Part shown: positions 34,123 through 43,497 of the stretch, one piece after another
How positions within the stretch are numbered: the stretch's first letter is position 1
How the letters are laid out: every line of letters begins with the position of its first letter
Assembly: GCA_964648465.1 (NCBI GenBank)
Contig: CAZYMU010000019.1
Coordinates: forward strand, 1 to 53,973
Length of the DNA stretch: 53,973 bases
Source of the DNA: Aminicenans sp964648465
GTDB taxonomy: Bacteria; Acidobacteriota; Aminicenantia; Aminicenantales; Aminicenantaceae
Reading direction: 5' to 3'
Program-made: the position numbers and the translations under genes
The notes under the pieces: model-generated
Seen by the model: the letters and a program-made list of their open reading frames with translations, nothing else
What the model was told of the DNA's origin: nothing
The model's database searches: none

Positions 34123-35382
34123 TCAATTGGAAAAATACCCAAGGCGGTGGATGACTTTATAATCTTTGTTTTTCACTTGGATTTCGATCTTTTTAAATTT
34201 TCCGTCTCCCGCGTAATCCTTTGGAGAATAATAAACAAGGTAGTAATTCTCAGAAGCATACAAGGCATTTTTAAATAATACGGCCGGATTGGAAGAACTC
34301 TCCGCATATCCTCCGGTGGCTCTGGCAATCTCTATAAGAATGTTAAACGTCTCCTGTGAATACTCTTCCATGCGGAGCCCTGGAATTTGTGCCACAGGAG
34401 TTGAAACATGCAGGAAATGAACTGAAGTCGAAGTGTCTGAAAAAGCCTGAGTTATTTTCTTGACATCTAAATATGTTTCTCTCTTATTATAATCCAAAAC
34501 ACTTGTTAAACTCTGCACAACATAGGAATCTCCCTCAAAACTATTAATAAAATCAGCCAATAGTGTTGGATCAATTTGCGGGATAAGTTTTTTCTCATAA
34601 AAAATAAAAACATAATTTTGTCTATCCTGCGTTTTTAAATAGTTTGCAAAGTCTATCAACCTCAGTTCATCTGCCTGGCGGTACGTTTTTAACCTTGACA
34701 TGAGGCCTGCATATTCTACGAGCTTTCGACTTGCGTCTCTCAAATCAACATCCCCGGCATCTTGGACCCCTGTAGCCTGTTGTATAAGCGACTTCATTTC
34801 ATTGCTTAATTGTTCACAGTCTCTCTTTATATGCCTGAATTCGGCACTCCCGGCCAAAGCGTCCGGTCTCAATAATCCTTTGATTTCTTCCAAAATATCT
34901 TGTTTTGATTTCAGTTTTTTTGGTTCATCTTTTAGCCTGTATGTTTTCATGGGAGTGATGATTATAAGATCATCGTCAGGCAAAAAGATCTCTTCTATAA
35001 AATACTTCAACGCTTCCTGAAGCCTGCGAGAATATTTATTAACCTCAAAGAAGAGATAAAAGGTTCTCGAAGTTTGAGGCCTAAACTTTTTCTTTTCATC
35101 GCTTCTTTCCACACTTTTCTTTTTTATGAGGTAAACAGCTTCTATTTTCTGTTTGATTCCCTCCTCAAAGACTTCAAAATCCTTTATGCTCAAATCGTTT
35201 ACAAAGGTATTCCCTTTGTATACCCTGACAGGAACTTCCACATTGATAACAAGAGATTGTTCGATAAAGCTTTGCTGAGGAAAAGAGGCATAGCTGAAAA
35301 TTGTTATACACATAAAGAGAAATATTTTCTTTATTCGGGGCTGAAAACTTTTAAAGTGACTATGGACTGTAATTAAATTCAT
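34123..35382 (-). CDS. VWFA-related protein of acidobacterial type
   Basis: 419 aa. The start at 35382 has GGGAG upstream and yields a proper signal peptide (KKIFLFMCITIFSYASFPQQ); longer forms do not. Residues 45-95 carry VNVEVPVRVYKGNTFVNDLS then KDFEVFEEGIKQKIEAVYL, the hallmark start of VWFA-related Acidobacterial domain proteins, followed by FYLFFEVNKYSRRLQEAL (a MIDAS-like DxSxS is not clearly kept) and a final GYAESSSNPAVLFKNAL ... YYLVYYSPKDYAGDGKFKKI block. Secreted, probable protein-protein interaction role. Single gene. Confidence 0.85.
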   Translation of the reverse strand: MNLITVHSHFKSFQPRIKKIFLFMCITIFSYASFPQQSFIEQSLVINVEVPVRVYKGNTFVNDLSIKDFEVFEEGIKQKIEAVYLIKKKSVERSDEKKKFRPQTSRTFYLFFEVNKYSRRLQEALKYFIEEIFLPDDDLIIITPMKTYRLKDEPKKLKSKQDILEEIKGLLRPDALAGSAEFRHIKRDCEQLSNEMKSLIQQATGVQDAGDVDLRDASRKLVEYAGLMSRLKTYRQADELRLIDFANYLKTQDRQNYVFIFYEKKLIPQIDPTLLADFINSFEGDSYVVQSLTSVLDYNKRETYLDVKKITQAFSDTSTSVHFLHVSTPVAQIPGLRMEEYSQETFNILIEIARATGGYAESSSNPAVLFKNALYASENYYLVYYSPKDYAGDGKFKKIEIQVKNKDYKVIHRLGYFSN

Positions 35383-35683
35383 TATTTTTGCTCCCTTAAC
35401 ATATAAAACATCCCTTTTCCAACAATCAGTATAAAGCTTTCTTCTATATATGTTAATAGTAAGATTTGATATCCAGAGTGGGGGAGTGGACGCTTTGGAT
35501 GGATAGGCCTCTTTATAAATTTCAGTCAGCAAAGCTGGTTTTTATTAAAATTTGCAATCTACAGGGAAATAATTTTAGGAATAGGATTAGGAATAAGGTC
35601 AGCTTATAGAATAAGGTTTAGCAGATTCTTGATTATGTCAAAAAAAGGGGATAATTATGATAAACAGATAAAAAAGATGCTTA
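35383..35683. other. Intergenic stretch, no gene recognised
   Basis: Holds the 5' flank of the VWFA-type gene. AT-rich, including AATAGGATTAGGAATAAGGT at about 35580, but no ORF, promoter pair or hairpin I can support. Confidence 0.5.
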
Positions 35684-35866
35684 TTAGGGCTGTTGCAGCA
35701 ACGTGATAATGTCCTATTTTAGCAAAATAAAAATGTCCGGTTTATGAAAAATAAGTTAAGGTTCTTATTTACAAAAAAAAGTAAGGAGAGCCTTGATGGA
35801 AGAGGACATTATTGCATTGAGCAGGAAAGAGATTAAAAGGTTAAGGATTATTCACATGGTCATGGT
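35684..35866 (+). mobile_element. 5' end remnant of an ISNCY-type insertion sequence
   Basis: The stretch CAACGTGATAATGTCC then TATTTTAGCAAAATA and AATGTCCGG looks like an IS terminus. It is followed by a ribosome binding site (AAGGAGAG) and ATG 35796 opening MEEDIIALSRKEIKRLRIIH. That is the N-terminus of ISNCY-type helix-turn-helix transposases (LS.KE..RL.II..V). After codon 23 the frame runs into the repeat at 35867 and stops, so all catalytic parts are lost. Confidence 0.6.
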
Positions 35867-35975
35867 ATGTTTTGGCGGCCCAAAATTCTCAATTATGGCC
35901 ATATTTCTGGGAAAATAAGGAGTGATTTCATTTGTTTAGAGTCAGCTGCACAGGTCTGACCCTATTTAACAGGTA
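35867..35975 (+). repeat. 100-bp repeat, copy A (other copy at 40749)
   Basis: TTTTGGCGGCCCAAAATT, GCCATATTTCTGGGAAAATA, AGGAGTGATTTCATTTGTTT, AGAGTCAGCTGCACAGGTCT and GACCCTATTTAA. Matches 40749-40853 with about eight differences. Could be the right terminus of an IS whose left terminus is just upstream here. Confidence 0.85.
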
Positions 35976-36090
35976 AGGCCAGCTCAAATCCACTTGCGAT
36001 GCCCTGTACAGATAGTATCTTACAGTATCTTTGCTTACGGAACAGGCCCTGGCAATAGCTCGATAGGAAAGCTTTGCCTTTATTTTACAA
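35976..36090 (-). pseudogene. IS21-family istA N-terminal fragment
   Basis: The minus strand reads KAKLSYRAIARACSVSKDTV then RYYLYRASQVDLSWP, the helix-turn-helix start of IS21 IstA transposases (S.R.IAR...IS..TV..YL..A...GLSWP). No start codon and no catalytic DDE part remain. The fragment lies directly behind the GH172-like relic. Confidence 0.65.
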
Positions 36091-36096
36091 ATTGCC

Positions 36097-36736
36097 TCAT
36101 CTTATTTCTAAATGATCCTTATCTGGTAATTTGGGGAAGGGGGCATGCGGTTCCTGCTGATACCAGAAAGCAACTGAAGAAATATCATCTTGCAGAGGCA
36201 AATACCTGCCTCCTGAACGCCAACCTAAAGCTTGAATGGTTACTCTCAAATCTTTTTCAAACCGGACCGGATCCATGATGTGCCAGCGGTACAACCCAAA
36301 GCGCTGTTGAGAATTCATAAATCCGTCCGGCCTCAGAACCTGGGGCATGCCCACATAGGGAGTGGTGAATTCTTTGTATTGATTGTCCACATCAAAGCCA
36401 TAAGAGCCACAAAAATAGTCCTCCGTACCTGTTCCGCATATAGTGGGGAAATCACTGTCGCCGTCGATATAAAATTTGATCTCGCCTTCTCCCCACCAAC
36501 CGGTGTTATTGGATCCCCAGCACATGTAGGTTCCCACGTAATGTCCCCATCCTTTGACGCCATCCAGGATTGTATAGACAGATTTATAAGGTGAAGGGTT
36601 TATTCTCCGGAACTGGGCATGGAAGTAGGCTGCATCATCGGGTACATCCGTAAGAGTATAGTTTATCTGATAATAAAGAGTCATTCAGGAAAAACAAGCA
36701 GAGAATGGGACCAATGACAAGCATGAATCTTTTCAT
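36097..36736 (-). pseudogene. Internally deleted DUF2961 (GH172-like) gene
   Basis: A strong ribosome binding site (AAGGAGGAAAATAA) precedes ATG 36736, which opens the signal peptide MKRFMLVIGPILCLFFLN. After about 20 codons the reading shifts by one base into LYYQINYTLTDVPDDAAYFH, and from there the C-terminal half of a DUF2961 protein follows, with GWWGEGEIKFYIDGDSDFPT, GTGTEDYFCGSYGFD and FGLYRWHIMDPVRFEKDLRV. DUF2961 proteins are about 350-400 aa and include GH172 alpha-fructofuranosidase-type enzymes; roughly half is missing. The GTGTEDYF active-site-like block survives but the frame is broken. Confidence 0.7.
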
Positions 36737-36877
36737 TTATTTTCCTCCTTCAGGTTGGATTTGAAATGATACTGAACTTTTAAAATATAGAAAAAGATCC
36801 TTCAGGGATAAGAATTTCTTTTTTTGCTCCCAACAAGGTCCTACATGTTTTGTTTAATGTTCATGAACTCAATTCGT

Positions 36878-36907
36878 ATTCTATATCAGAGAAAAAAATA
36901 ATGTCAA
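36878..36907 (-). promoter_or_regulatory. Sigma-70-type promoter for the DUF2961 relic
   Basis: Minus strand TTGACA (36902-36907), 18 bases, TAGAAT (36878-36883). The TGA inside the -35 is also the stop codon of the upstream relic at 36904-37101. Confidence 0.5.
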
Positions 36908-37101
36908 TACGCTTCATCGACAACTGTCCAGCCCATGGCATCGGCCAAAGCATAAACCGGCTTTTTCAAATCACCATAAAACTTCACTCTGTGCCAGCCC
37001 CACTCATTCCACATCGTGAACAACTTTTCAAGATCTCCCACAGGTTCGACACATAGTTTCGTACGGCAGACCCGGTCGGCGGGATCGGGCTGCGTATTGC
37101 C
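36904..37101 (-). pseudogene. C-terminal fragment, possibly sugar isomerase-like
   Basis: The minus strand reads NTQPDPADRVCRTKLCVEPV then GDLEKLFTMWNEWGWHRVKF and YGDLKKPVYALADAMGWTVV. The CVEPVGDLEKLF...WGWHRV.FYGD layout reminds me of C-termini of L-fucose/L-arabinose isomerase-like proteins, but this is from memory. It begins immediately after the stop of the GH116 gene and has no start, so most of the gene was deleted. Confidence 0.4.
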
Positions 37102-39615
37102 TTACAAGCTCATTTTCTTACCTGAAACAATGACTTGTTTCACATCGAGATTACCCTTCTTCATCTCGACAAAAGGTATGCCATTTTTCAAGCCAACTGT
37201 GCCAAAACCACTTGCGGTTGCAAGGAAAGAACGGAAATCATTGCCTACATTCGAATCAATGTATAATGTTTTTTCAACCGCATCGTACCTGACGCCAGTG
37301 AGTCCCTGAATCAAGCCATAACTCGACAGAGCGCGTGCATACCAATGGCCACATTCATATTCATTAAAGGGATTACGAATGGTTCCATCATATCGATCAC
37401 GGCATACCCTCACGATATCCAGCCCTTTAGATACCATCCCCTCGAACATGAGATGCGACGCGACTTGGTATTCGATTCCAGTCCATACTTCATCGCTATA
37501 GACAAATGGGATGGAAAGCGCACCGCCTTTAGGCCACGTGCAGAGCAGAAGGCCGCCATTCTTCCCGACTGCAAAGCCCGGTCTTTGCGGGTTGTTGTGA
37601 TCAGTTAGATCATACTTAAGGTTATATTTATGAATGGCATTCAAATTACTTTTCACTTTCTCAGTATCAATAATCTCGTCCAGCCCACAGACACGCGCTA
37701 TCCAGAAACCCAAAATGCCATCGGATAGGCAGCCCGTACCATACTGATATTTGGGACCCTCTGTGTTCAGCATCTCTACGATATCACTGTAACCTTTCCC
37801 ATTTGAAGAAGCATCCAGAGGTTTGAATTCCGCATTCAGCCCTTTTGTAGTAATTTTTTGGTAGAAATACTCTCCATCATAAAGCTCTGTTTCGAAAAAT
37901 TGTATTCCTTTTGTGAGGAGATCTCGATACTGAGTCACATCGTCTTTTAACACATCGCCCATTTTAATGGCTGCGGTTAAGGCGCCTAAATAAAAACTGG
38001 AACAGTGGCCATCGGGTCCCCAATACTCAATATCATACGTATTATGATGAGGTTCTTCCAGGACACCTCTGCCCCGAGGATCCCAGGTATTGATGCAGTA
38101 TGCGAGACTCTGTTTTACCTTTGGCCACATCTTTTTTACCCAATCGTTATCACCAGAAATACGCCATTCGCGATAGACTTTCATTATTCCGCCGAGCTGG
38201 CCGTCCGAAGCGGCATGAAAAGTATGTTGGACTGGGCGAATCGGAAATCCTGTACGAAATACCTGATGACCTCTTTCATCCTGACTGACAAAGAATTCTG
38301 TTTCCCGCAAAGTCCTCTCCAGATCGGGAAAGAGATGAGGAATCGCCTGGGCATAATTCCAGACATGGGTACAGGAACCCGCACAGCTCCCCCGCGAATC
38401 AGAACAGCCTTCCCAGCACCATAGGCGTCCATCGGTCTGTCGTTGAACAGTGGGCGATTTCAAGATGGTCAAATTGGCGGCAACCGCTTCCACAACCTCA
38501 TCGGGAAGGGATGTGTCATAAAAAGCATCGCTGAATAATTTTGTCTTCTCATATAACTCTTGATATTTCAACCGCCAATAATAGGCCACTTCATTTATGT
38601 TTTTAAAACGTGAGGCATACCAGGGTGAATGATATTTTTCACAACTATAAGAAGTTTCGGTTTCAAGATCTTGACCCGTCCGCAGATTCGTTTTCGGCAC
38701 ATACCAGGCAAACATGAGTCGGACAATTTTTTCTTCGCCTGACTTCAAAGTGATAGGAAGAAAAAGAGAAGCACCAGGACATGGTCCTTCGACTGTAGGA
38801 TTGTCCAATAGAATACCCTCTTTAATATTTTTCCATGTCAAAGTAACAGCATCCCACCATCCCCCCTTGAACCAGCAGTGGTCGACAACGGTGTCATCAT
38901 CGTCCAAAAAGGCTGCAAAGCCACCGGCGTAGTGAGGATTCTCTTCACTGCCATCCTGCCAGAGAATGAAACCATTTTTAGTGGATTTAATAGTATTGCC
39001 TTCTCTACCGATGGCCATGAAGTTTTTGGTATTATATGAAAAAACGGTCTCAATCGTTGTATTGGTATTATTTTTAAAATGGTACTCTAAAGAACTCACG
39101 GGCAGGCTGGAATTGTCAGCCTCTCCGGGGATAAAAGGACTCCATCCTGTAATTTTAATATCCAATGGAATATCCTCATCCGCGAGCACAACGGTTCCGA
39201 ATGGAAAACTGGCAATAAACTCTGCATTTTCGAATCGAGGTAAACCATAACTGGAGCCGGAGGCGCCTCGGCCTGTGCCCGGAGATCCAAAGACTTTCCA
39301 AGCAGGTACGGGACCCTCTAAAACCTTGGCGCCATAATCAACACCTTTAATGCTTATGGCTGCAAAAGAACAGGGTTCTTTAAAGATATCGGGTTTATTC
39401 CTCAATGAAACATGAGAGATGGCACCCGTACCTTCCAGGCAAATCATGCCGGCGCCCATACCTCCGATGGGAAAAGCGACTCGATTCAGATAATGGCCAG
39501 TATACGGGCCATTATAATTTCTTTTCGTTTCATGATCAGTTGTTTGCGTACAGTTTGTCATCACGACTAAACCCGTGAGGATTAAAATTACGGAAACATG
39601 AATTGATTTAAGCAT
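37102..39615 (-). CDS. GH116-family glycoside hydrolase, lipoprotein
   Basis: 837 aa from ATG 39615, which has AAAAAGGAGGATAA upstream; an earlier in-frame ATG lacks one. The lipobox VVMTNC anchors it to a membrane. An N-terminal beta-sandwich (about 40-330, PIGGMGAGMICLEGTGAISH) is followed by an (alpha/alpha)6 barrel. Candidate nucleophile Glu402 in LWCWEGCSDSRG and acid/base Asp528 in HNTYDIEYWGP are 126 residues apart, close to the spacing in characterised GH116 beta-glucosidases. It probably cleaves beta-glucosidic or beta-xylosidic bonds in the periplasm or at the surface. It sits with a GH172-like relic, the remains of a glycan-use locus. Confidence 0.85.
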   Translation of the reverse strand: MLKSIHVSVILILTGLVVMTNCTQTTDHETKRNYNGPYTGHYLNRVAFPIGGMGAGMICLEGTGAISHVSLRNKPDIFKEPCSFAAISIKGVDYGAKVLEGPVPAWKVFGSPGTGRGASGSSYGLPRFENAEFIASFPFGTVVLADEDIPLDIKITGWSPFIPGEADNSSLPVSSLEYHFKNNTNTTIETVFSYNTKNFMAIGREGNTIKSTKNGFILWQDGSEENPHYAGGFAAFLDDDDTVVDHCWFKGGWWDAVTLTWKNIKEGILLDNPTVEGPCPGASLFLPITLKSGEEKIVRLMFAWYVPKTNLRTGQDLETETSYSCEKYHSPWYASRFKNINEVAYYWRLKYQELYEKTKLFSDAFYDTSLPDEVVEAVAANLTILKSPTVQRQTDGRLWCWEGCSDSRGSCAGSCTHVWNYAQAIPHLFPDLERTLRETEFFVSQDERGHQVFRTGFPIRPVQHTFHAASDGQLGGIMKVYREWRISGDNDWVKKMWPKVKQSLAYCINTWDPRGRGVLEEPHHNTYDIEYWGPDGHCSSFYLGALTAAIKMGDVLKDDVTQYRDLLTKGIQFFETELYDGEYFYQKITTKGLNAEFKPLDASSNGKGYSDIVEMLNTEGPKYQYGTGCLSDGILGFWIARVCGLDEIIDTEKVKSNLNAIHKYNLKYDLTDHNNPQRPGFAVGKNGGLLLCTWPKGGALSIPFVYSDEVWTGIEYQVASHLMFEGMVSKGLDIVRVCRDRYDGTIRNPFNEYECGHWYARALSSYGLIQGLTGVRYDAVEKTLYIDSNVGNDFRSFLATASGFGTVGLKNGIPFVEMKKGNLDVKQVIVSGKKMSL

Positions 39616-39671
39616 TGTTATCCTCCTTTTTTGATTAGTGAATTCAATTCCCAAGGGGGAAATGAACATCT

Positions 39672-39701
39672 AAAATATTTTTTAACTGTGATTTTTGTCA
39701 A
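39672..39701 (-). promoter_or_regulatory. Sigma-70-type promoter for the GH116 gene
   Basis: Minus strand TTGACA (39696-39701), 18 bases, TATTTT (39672-39677); start codon about 55 bases downstream. Confidence 0.5.
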
Positions 39702-39793
39702 TTTCTTCCCGAACCGACGAGCCATTCTTATATAATCACCTATACATCTTTATTTAAGTCTCTTTTTTTATTTTAGCAAAATGACACATTATT

Positions 39794-40015
39794 CTAAATC
39801 TTTCCCTTAGGACAACACCAGCCGGTTCGCGGATTTTCGTCCATAATCCAGATATTACTCCATCCAGAGCTGTATTCGGGAGCTTTCTCTACAAGTAATG
39901 CTCCGGAAGAGAAAGAGACAAGCGACCGATTAGTTGCGGTTGCATCAGTTTTAAATCCAAATTGAAAAAACAGACAAACGATCGTAAGTGATATCAAAAT
40001 TAATTTTCTACTCAT
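39794..40015 (-). pseudogene. N-terminal remnant of a secreted carbohydrate-binding-type protein
   Basis: From ATG 40015: signal peptide MSRKLILISLTIVCLFFQFG, then SFSSGALLVEKAPEYSSGWS and IWIMDENPRTGWCCPKGKI, then a stop. The S.GA......EY...W....L.D.....GW pattern is the first strands of a discoidin/F5-8-type (galactose-binding-like) domain, which needs about 130 residues; only about 40 are here. It has a good promoter at 40129-40158, so it may still be transcribed. It could also be a genuine 73-aa secreted peptide. Confidence 0.55.
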
Positions 40016-40128
40016 AATAGAACTTCCTGATACTAAAGTTTTAGAAACATATGAATTTGCTTTTTGGAATTGCTTTGATTTATACTCATTTTCATCAAAT
40101 TTCCACCTTCTGATCTGGTGAATCAACA

Positions 40129-40158
40129 ATAATACACAGAACAAACATATCCAGTCAA
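40129..40158 (-). promoter_or_regulatory. Sigma-70-type promoter with shared leader
   Basis: Minus strand TTGACT, 18 bases, TATTAT. The leader contains AAATTTGATGAAAATGAGT and AAATCAAAGCA, also present before the glycosyltransferase operon. Confidence 0.6.
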
Positions 40159-40342
40159 CAAGATGTCCGCAAGAAACAGCTGATACAATTAGAGAGATGC
40201 CCTCAAAAGGTTTTAAAGTATCTTTTTGCTATATATATAGTTATGAAGACTTCTGAATGGAACTTTTTAGTAAGGATTTCGTAGTAGTATATAAATTGTA
40301 TTTTAAAGGTCGAGTACTATAAAATATTAAAAGGAGGAGAAC

Positions 40343-40729
40343 ATGAAAAAAAGTACGTCGACCTTTGCCTTGATTATTTTTACCTTATTCTGTGGAATTT
40401 CTTTTTGTCAGGATATCGATATAAACGGCACTTGGGTGGGGGAAACCGAAGTCCCTGATCAGGGAACGGATGAGATAACCTTAGTCCTTGAAAAAGAAGA
40501 AGGAGAGTATATAGGTACAATTTCTGATTCTTTAGGCATGCTTGATGAGACGGAGTGTGAGGATATCGAATTTAAAGACAGCAATTTATCATTCAATTTT
40601 TCTATTTATGACGGATACAGTACCATGAAAGTGTACATAACTTTGACTGTAGAAGGAGATACACAGACTGGTTATTGGGAAACAGAAGACGGCAGCACAG
40701 GATCAATAAAATTAAAAAAAGAAGAATAA
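40343..40729 (+). CDS. Small secreted beta-rich protein, 128 aa
   Basis: AAAGGAGGAGAAC precedes ATG 40343. Signal peptide (about 1-22, ending SFCQ), then DINGTWVGETEVPDQGTDEI, LVLEKEEGEYIGTISDSLGM, SNLSFNFSIYDG and a closing TGYWETEDGSTGSIKLKKEE. The repeated G.W.G / G.I..G / G.W strands suggest a lipocalin-like or calycin beta-barrel. Very acidic (pI low). Function unknown. The 100-bp repeat copy B begins about 20 bases after its stop. Confidence 0.8.
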   Translation: MKKSTSTFALIIFTLFCGISFCQDIDINGTWVGETEVPDQGTDEITLVLEKEEGEYIGTISDSLGMLDETECEDIEFKDSNLSFNFSIYDGYSTMKVYITLTVEGDTQTGYWETEDGSTGSIKLKKEE

Positions 40730-40748
40730 GCTCTTCTCTCTTAATTAG

Positions 40749-40853
40749 ACCTTTTGGCGGCCCAAAATTATCAATTAAAGCCATATTTCTTGGAAAATAA
40801 GGAGTGATCTCATTTGTTTAGAGTCAGCTGCACAGGTCTGACCCTATTTAAAT
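40749..40853 (+). repeat. 100-bp repeat, copy B
   Basis: Second copy of the 35867-35975 repeat: TTTTGGCGGCCCAAAATTAT, AAGCCATATTTCTTGGAAAA, GAGTCAGCTGCACAGGTCTG and ACCCTATTTAAA. No IS left end is next to it, so it is a solitary terminus. One frame reads LAAQNYQLKPYFLENKE then stop, possibly a transposase C-terminus. Confidence 0.85.
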
Positions 40854-40887
40854 TAAAGGTCTGCTATTTAAATTTTTTTGGTATTAC

Positions 40888-42108
40888 TCATTTGCCTTCT
40901 TTAAGCACTTGCTCCAATTTCTCGGCTGCATACTTGTGATCAAATTTTTTTGCTCGTGCTAAGGAATTCATGCCAATCTTTTTCCTTAGCTCGACATTTT
41001 TTAAAAGCATAATCACATACTCGGAGAATGTGTCATAATCATCAGCTACGAACATGTCTTTCCCATTTATTGGATTTATTCCAAAGGTGGCTAGTCGAGT
41101 AGCCACTACGGGCAGCCCGCAAGCTATAGCTTCTAAGAGCTTACCCCTAAAACCCATGCCCAACTCAATCGGTGCCACAAACACGTCGCTATTCCAGTAA
41201 TATCGCTGCACATTATTATTATCCCCACCTTCACGAACAATTACGTTTTTACTTCTAAAATCGAGGAGTTCTTGAGGTGGATTAAACCCAATTGCGTAAA
41301 ACTTTGCATCAGGAACTTTTTGCAAGATTTTATCCCAGCAGTGGTTGATAAAATTTTTCACTGCATCTACATTGGGATAATGCTGAAAATTGCCCAAATA
41401 AATGATTTTTTTTGTGTTTCTCTCCCAAGACTTAAGCGTTGGTGGCGTATAAAAGGCCGTGTCAACTCCATGAGGCACTACTCTGATTTTATTTTTCAAG
41501 TTTGGAGCGTAATTTACCAAGATAGTAGCATCCTCCGTGGTCAAAGTTAAAATTTTATCGGCAGTTTCATACATCTTAAACTCGTAATTGAATAACTCAT
41601 TTATTATATTTTCACTAATATCTTCTCCTTTTTCGGCTCTCATATCGAAAGCCTTTGTATAACATTCGTGTACCGAAATTATAGCCGTGGTATCTGAGGG
41701 TATAAGGCTGCGATTTGCCTCTATGTACTGCCCCATCATCGAATATTCAGCAATAATGGCATCAAAATGCTTCTCCTTCAATGCCAGGTTCAATGCATTT
41801 TCAATCCCTTCATTGTAACCACCGTCTCCGGATAAAAAGAACTTAGGTCTATTTAATCTTTTATAAAGTGCTTCTAATTCATCCTGCGGTCGTTCTCTGA
41901 AAGAATCAATCCTGATAATCTCCTCACAGAAAGGCTTGAGACTTGTATCCTTTACGTCTTCTTTGGTATGAGCAGGGGCAATTAGCGTTATCTTATGCCC
42001 CATCGAAGACAGATTCTTTATTCTGTGATAGATAAGGATGGGTCCACCTATGATGTCTGCTCTGGGAAGCAGCTTGGGCAGGAACAGCAGGTTCATGTTC
42101 TTTTTCAT
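40888..42108 (-). CDS. GT4-type glycosyltransferase, 406 aa
   Basis: GT-B fold. The C-terminal half shows VVPHGVDTAFY, IIYLGNFQHYPNVDAV and KLLEAIACGLPVVATRLATF, the nucleotide-sugar binding blocks of GT4 enzymes. The N-terminal half has IIGGPILIYHRIKNLSSMGH for the acceptor side. No signal peptide, cytoplasmic or membrane-peripheral. Second gene of a two-gene operon with the GT-A enzyme 15 bases upstream; together they suggest synthesis of a surface glycan or glycoprotein. Ribosome binding site weak. Confidence 0.88.
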   Translation of the reverse strand: MKKNMNLLFLPKLLPRADIIGGPILIYHRIKNLSSMGHKITLIAPAHTKEDVKDTSLKPFCEEIIRIDSFRERPQDELEALYKRLNRPKFFLSGDGGYNEGIENALNLALKEKHFDAIIAEYSMMGQYIEANRSLIPSDTTAIISVHECYTKAFDMRAEKGEDISENIINELFNYEFKMYETADKILTLTTEDATILVNYAPNLKNKIRVVPHGVDTAFYTPPTLKSWERNTKKIIYLGNFQHYPNVDAVKNFINHCWDKILQKVPDAKFYAIGFNPPQELLDFRSKNVIVREGGDNNNVQRYYWNSDVFVAPIELGMGFRGKLLEAIACGLPVVATRLATFGINPINGKDMFVADDYDTFSEYVIMLLKNVELRKKIGMNSLARAKKFDHKYAAEKLEQVLKEGK

Positions 42109-42123
42109 TTTTATTGTACCCTA

Positions 42124-43344
42124 TTACAAAATAATGTCCCTTATTCGTGAATTAATTTCTTTGTGGCTTACAAACAGCATCAATTCCTGCCAGCGTTTTT
42201 GCAGCTCGCATAACTTTTGAAAAGGGTCAAATTTTGGTACTGCATCTGTTTTGGCAATTATGATATTATTTAATGCCTCCTCACTACCTTGTCTGTCACC
42301 CTGTGCTAGATATTCTTCAGATAACAACTTGCATGCTTTCTCTATCTTCTCCTCAAGGTTCATTTTCAAAAAACACCCGGGATAAGGATCAAACTCCTCA
42401 GAATAAATCTTCGTCATTCCCTTTACCTCTTTTTGATGCTTAATCTTTGCTCGCTCATAAATGAAACGATAGATGTCTTCTCGCAACTGCATCCAGGTGG
42501 GATGCGTCTTTGGTGGTGGAAGATGCTTGATAGATAGTTGGTTATCCAGGAAGAACGAAAAACCAAACATCTTTGCATTTATCAAAAAATCTATATCCTC
42601 TCCTCTCGTGATACCTGGGTCAAAAGGCACAACGGTAAAGAGATTTCGATGGATAACCATATTCCCACCAAAAACGAAAGGCGTTTCTTTCAACCTCGGT
42701 TCGCACCCAATAATCCTATCAAATGCTTCATTCATCTTGTAATATTGGTCCCAATATTTCATCCAGGGGCGAAAATTTTTTTTAACGTGGTAATCGCCAT
42801 CCGCTTGAAGGTAATATCCCGCTACTGCGTTGACGGTTTTGCCTCCAATACTTCTTCCAATAAATTCTTTCGCTTTCAACATAAATTTTGGGTCTTTAAA
42901 CACCTCGTCATCGTCAATGAGCACCGCCACTTCTGAGCCTAAAGCATGAGGAATGAACATGCACAGATTTCGAATGTCGGAATATCCTCGAAGTTGGAGA
43001 AGATCAATATACTCTTTTTTGCCCTCACTAATAAATAGTTCATGTATTTGTTTTAGATGGGAGTACCCGAATAGCAATATTTCTACTCTGTTAGCAGGAG
43101 AAGCGGATTTGATGATATCAACAACCTTCTTTTCAACCTGGGTTTCAATATCTTCTGCGGTGGCGATTGCAATTATCACCAATTGAAAATCTTTATCTTT
43201 CAGTATGGCTGTACTCTGTATTGCTCTAAGCAACGTGCCTTCGCTATCCAGAGGAGTAGGGTGGTCATAGATAGCGTTTCCTTCCTTCCAACCAACATCA
43301 CTCTCTCTTCCCCAATACGACGGAATTACCACTTTGACTTTCAT
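42124..43344 (-). CDS. GT-A-type glycosyltransferase, 406 aa
   Basis: ATG 43344 is preferred since GGAGGAAGG lies just before it; the ATG five codons earlier overlaps that site. VKVVIPSYWGRESDVGW at the start and the metal-binding AVLIDDDEVFKDP at about 145-157 identify a GT-A fold. A following GGNMVIHRNLFTVVPFDPG then ITRGEDIDFL carries the ED-type catalytic block. The C-terminal 100 residues are helical and unlike GT2 families I know. First gene of the operon with the GT4 gene. Confidence 0.85.
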   Translation of the reverse strand: MKVKVVIPSYWGRESDVGWKEGNAIYDHPTPLDSEGTLLRAIQSTAILKDKDFQLVIIAIATAEDIETQVEKKVVDIIKSASPANRVEILLFGYSHLKQIHELFISEGKKEYIDLLQLRGYSDIRNLCMFIPHALGSEVAVLIDDDEVFKDPKFMLKAKEFIGRSIGGKTVNAVAGYYLQADGDYHVKKNFRPWMKYWDQYYKMNEAFDRIIGCEPRLKETPFVFGGNMVIHRNLFTVVPFDPGITRGEDIDFLINAKMFGFSFFLDNQLSIKHLPPPKTHPTWMQLREDIYRFIYERAKIKHQKEVKGMTKIYSEEFDPYPGCFLKMNLEEKIEKACKLLSEEYLAQGDRQGSEEALNNIIIAKTDAVPKFDPFQKLCELQKRWQELMLFVSHKEINSRIRDIIL

Positions 43345-43497
43345 GGTTCCTTCCTCCATCCTCTTTTCCTTCTTGTCTTCAGGGTGAGTTTAGGTCCTTC
43401 TGAAGACGGTTTAATTTCGAATTCTCGAATCGTTGGAGGTGCTTTGATTTCTGCTCATTTTCGTTTAATTTCAACCCATTGAGTTGCTACATTACAG

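Noticed and set aside
37190..37230. Second sigma-54-like site (TTGGCAC) on the minus strand
   Set aside because: The -12 element is not TTGC at the right distance and the site lies inside the GH116 coding region.
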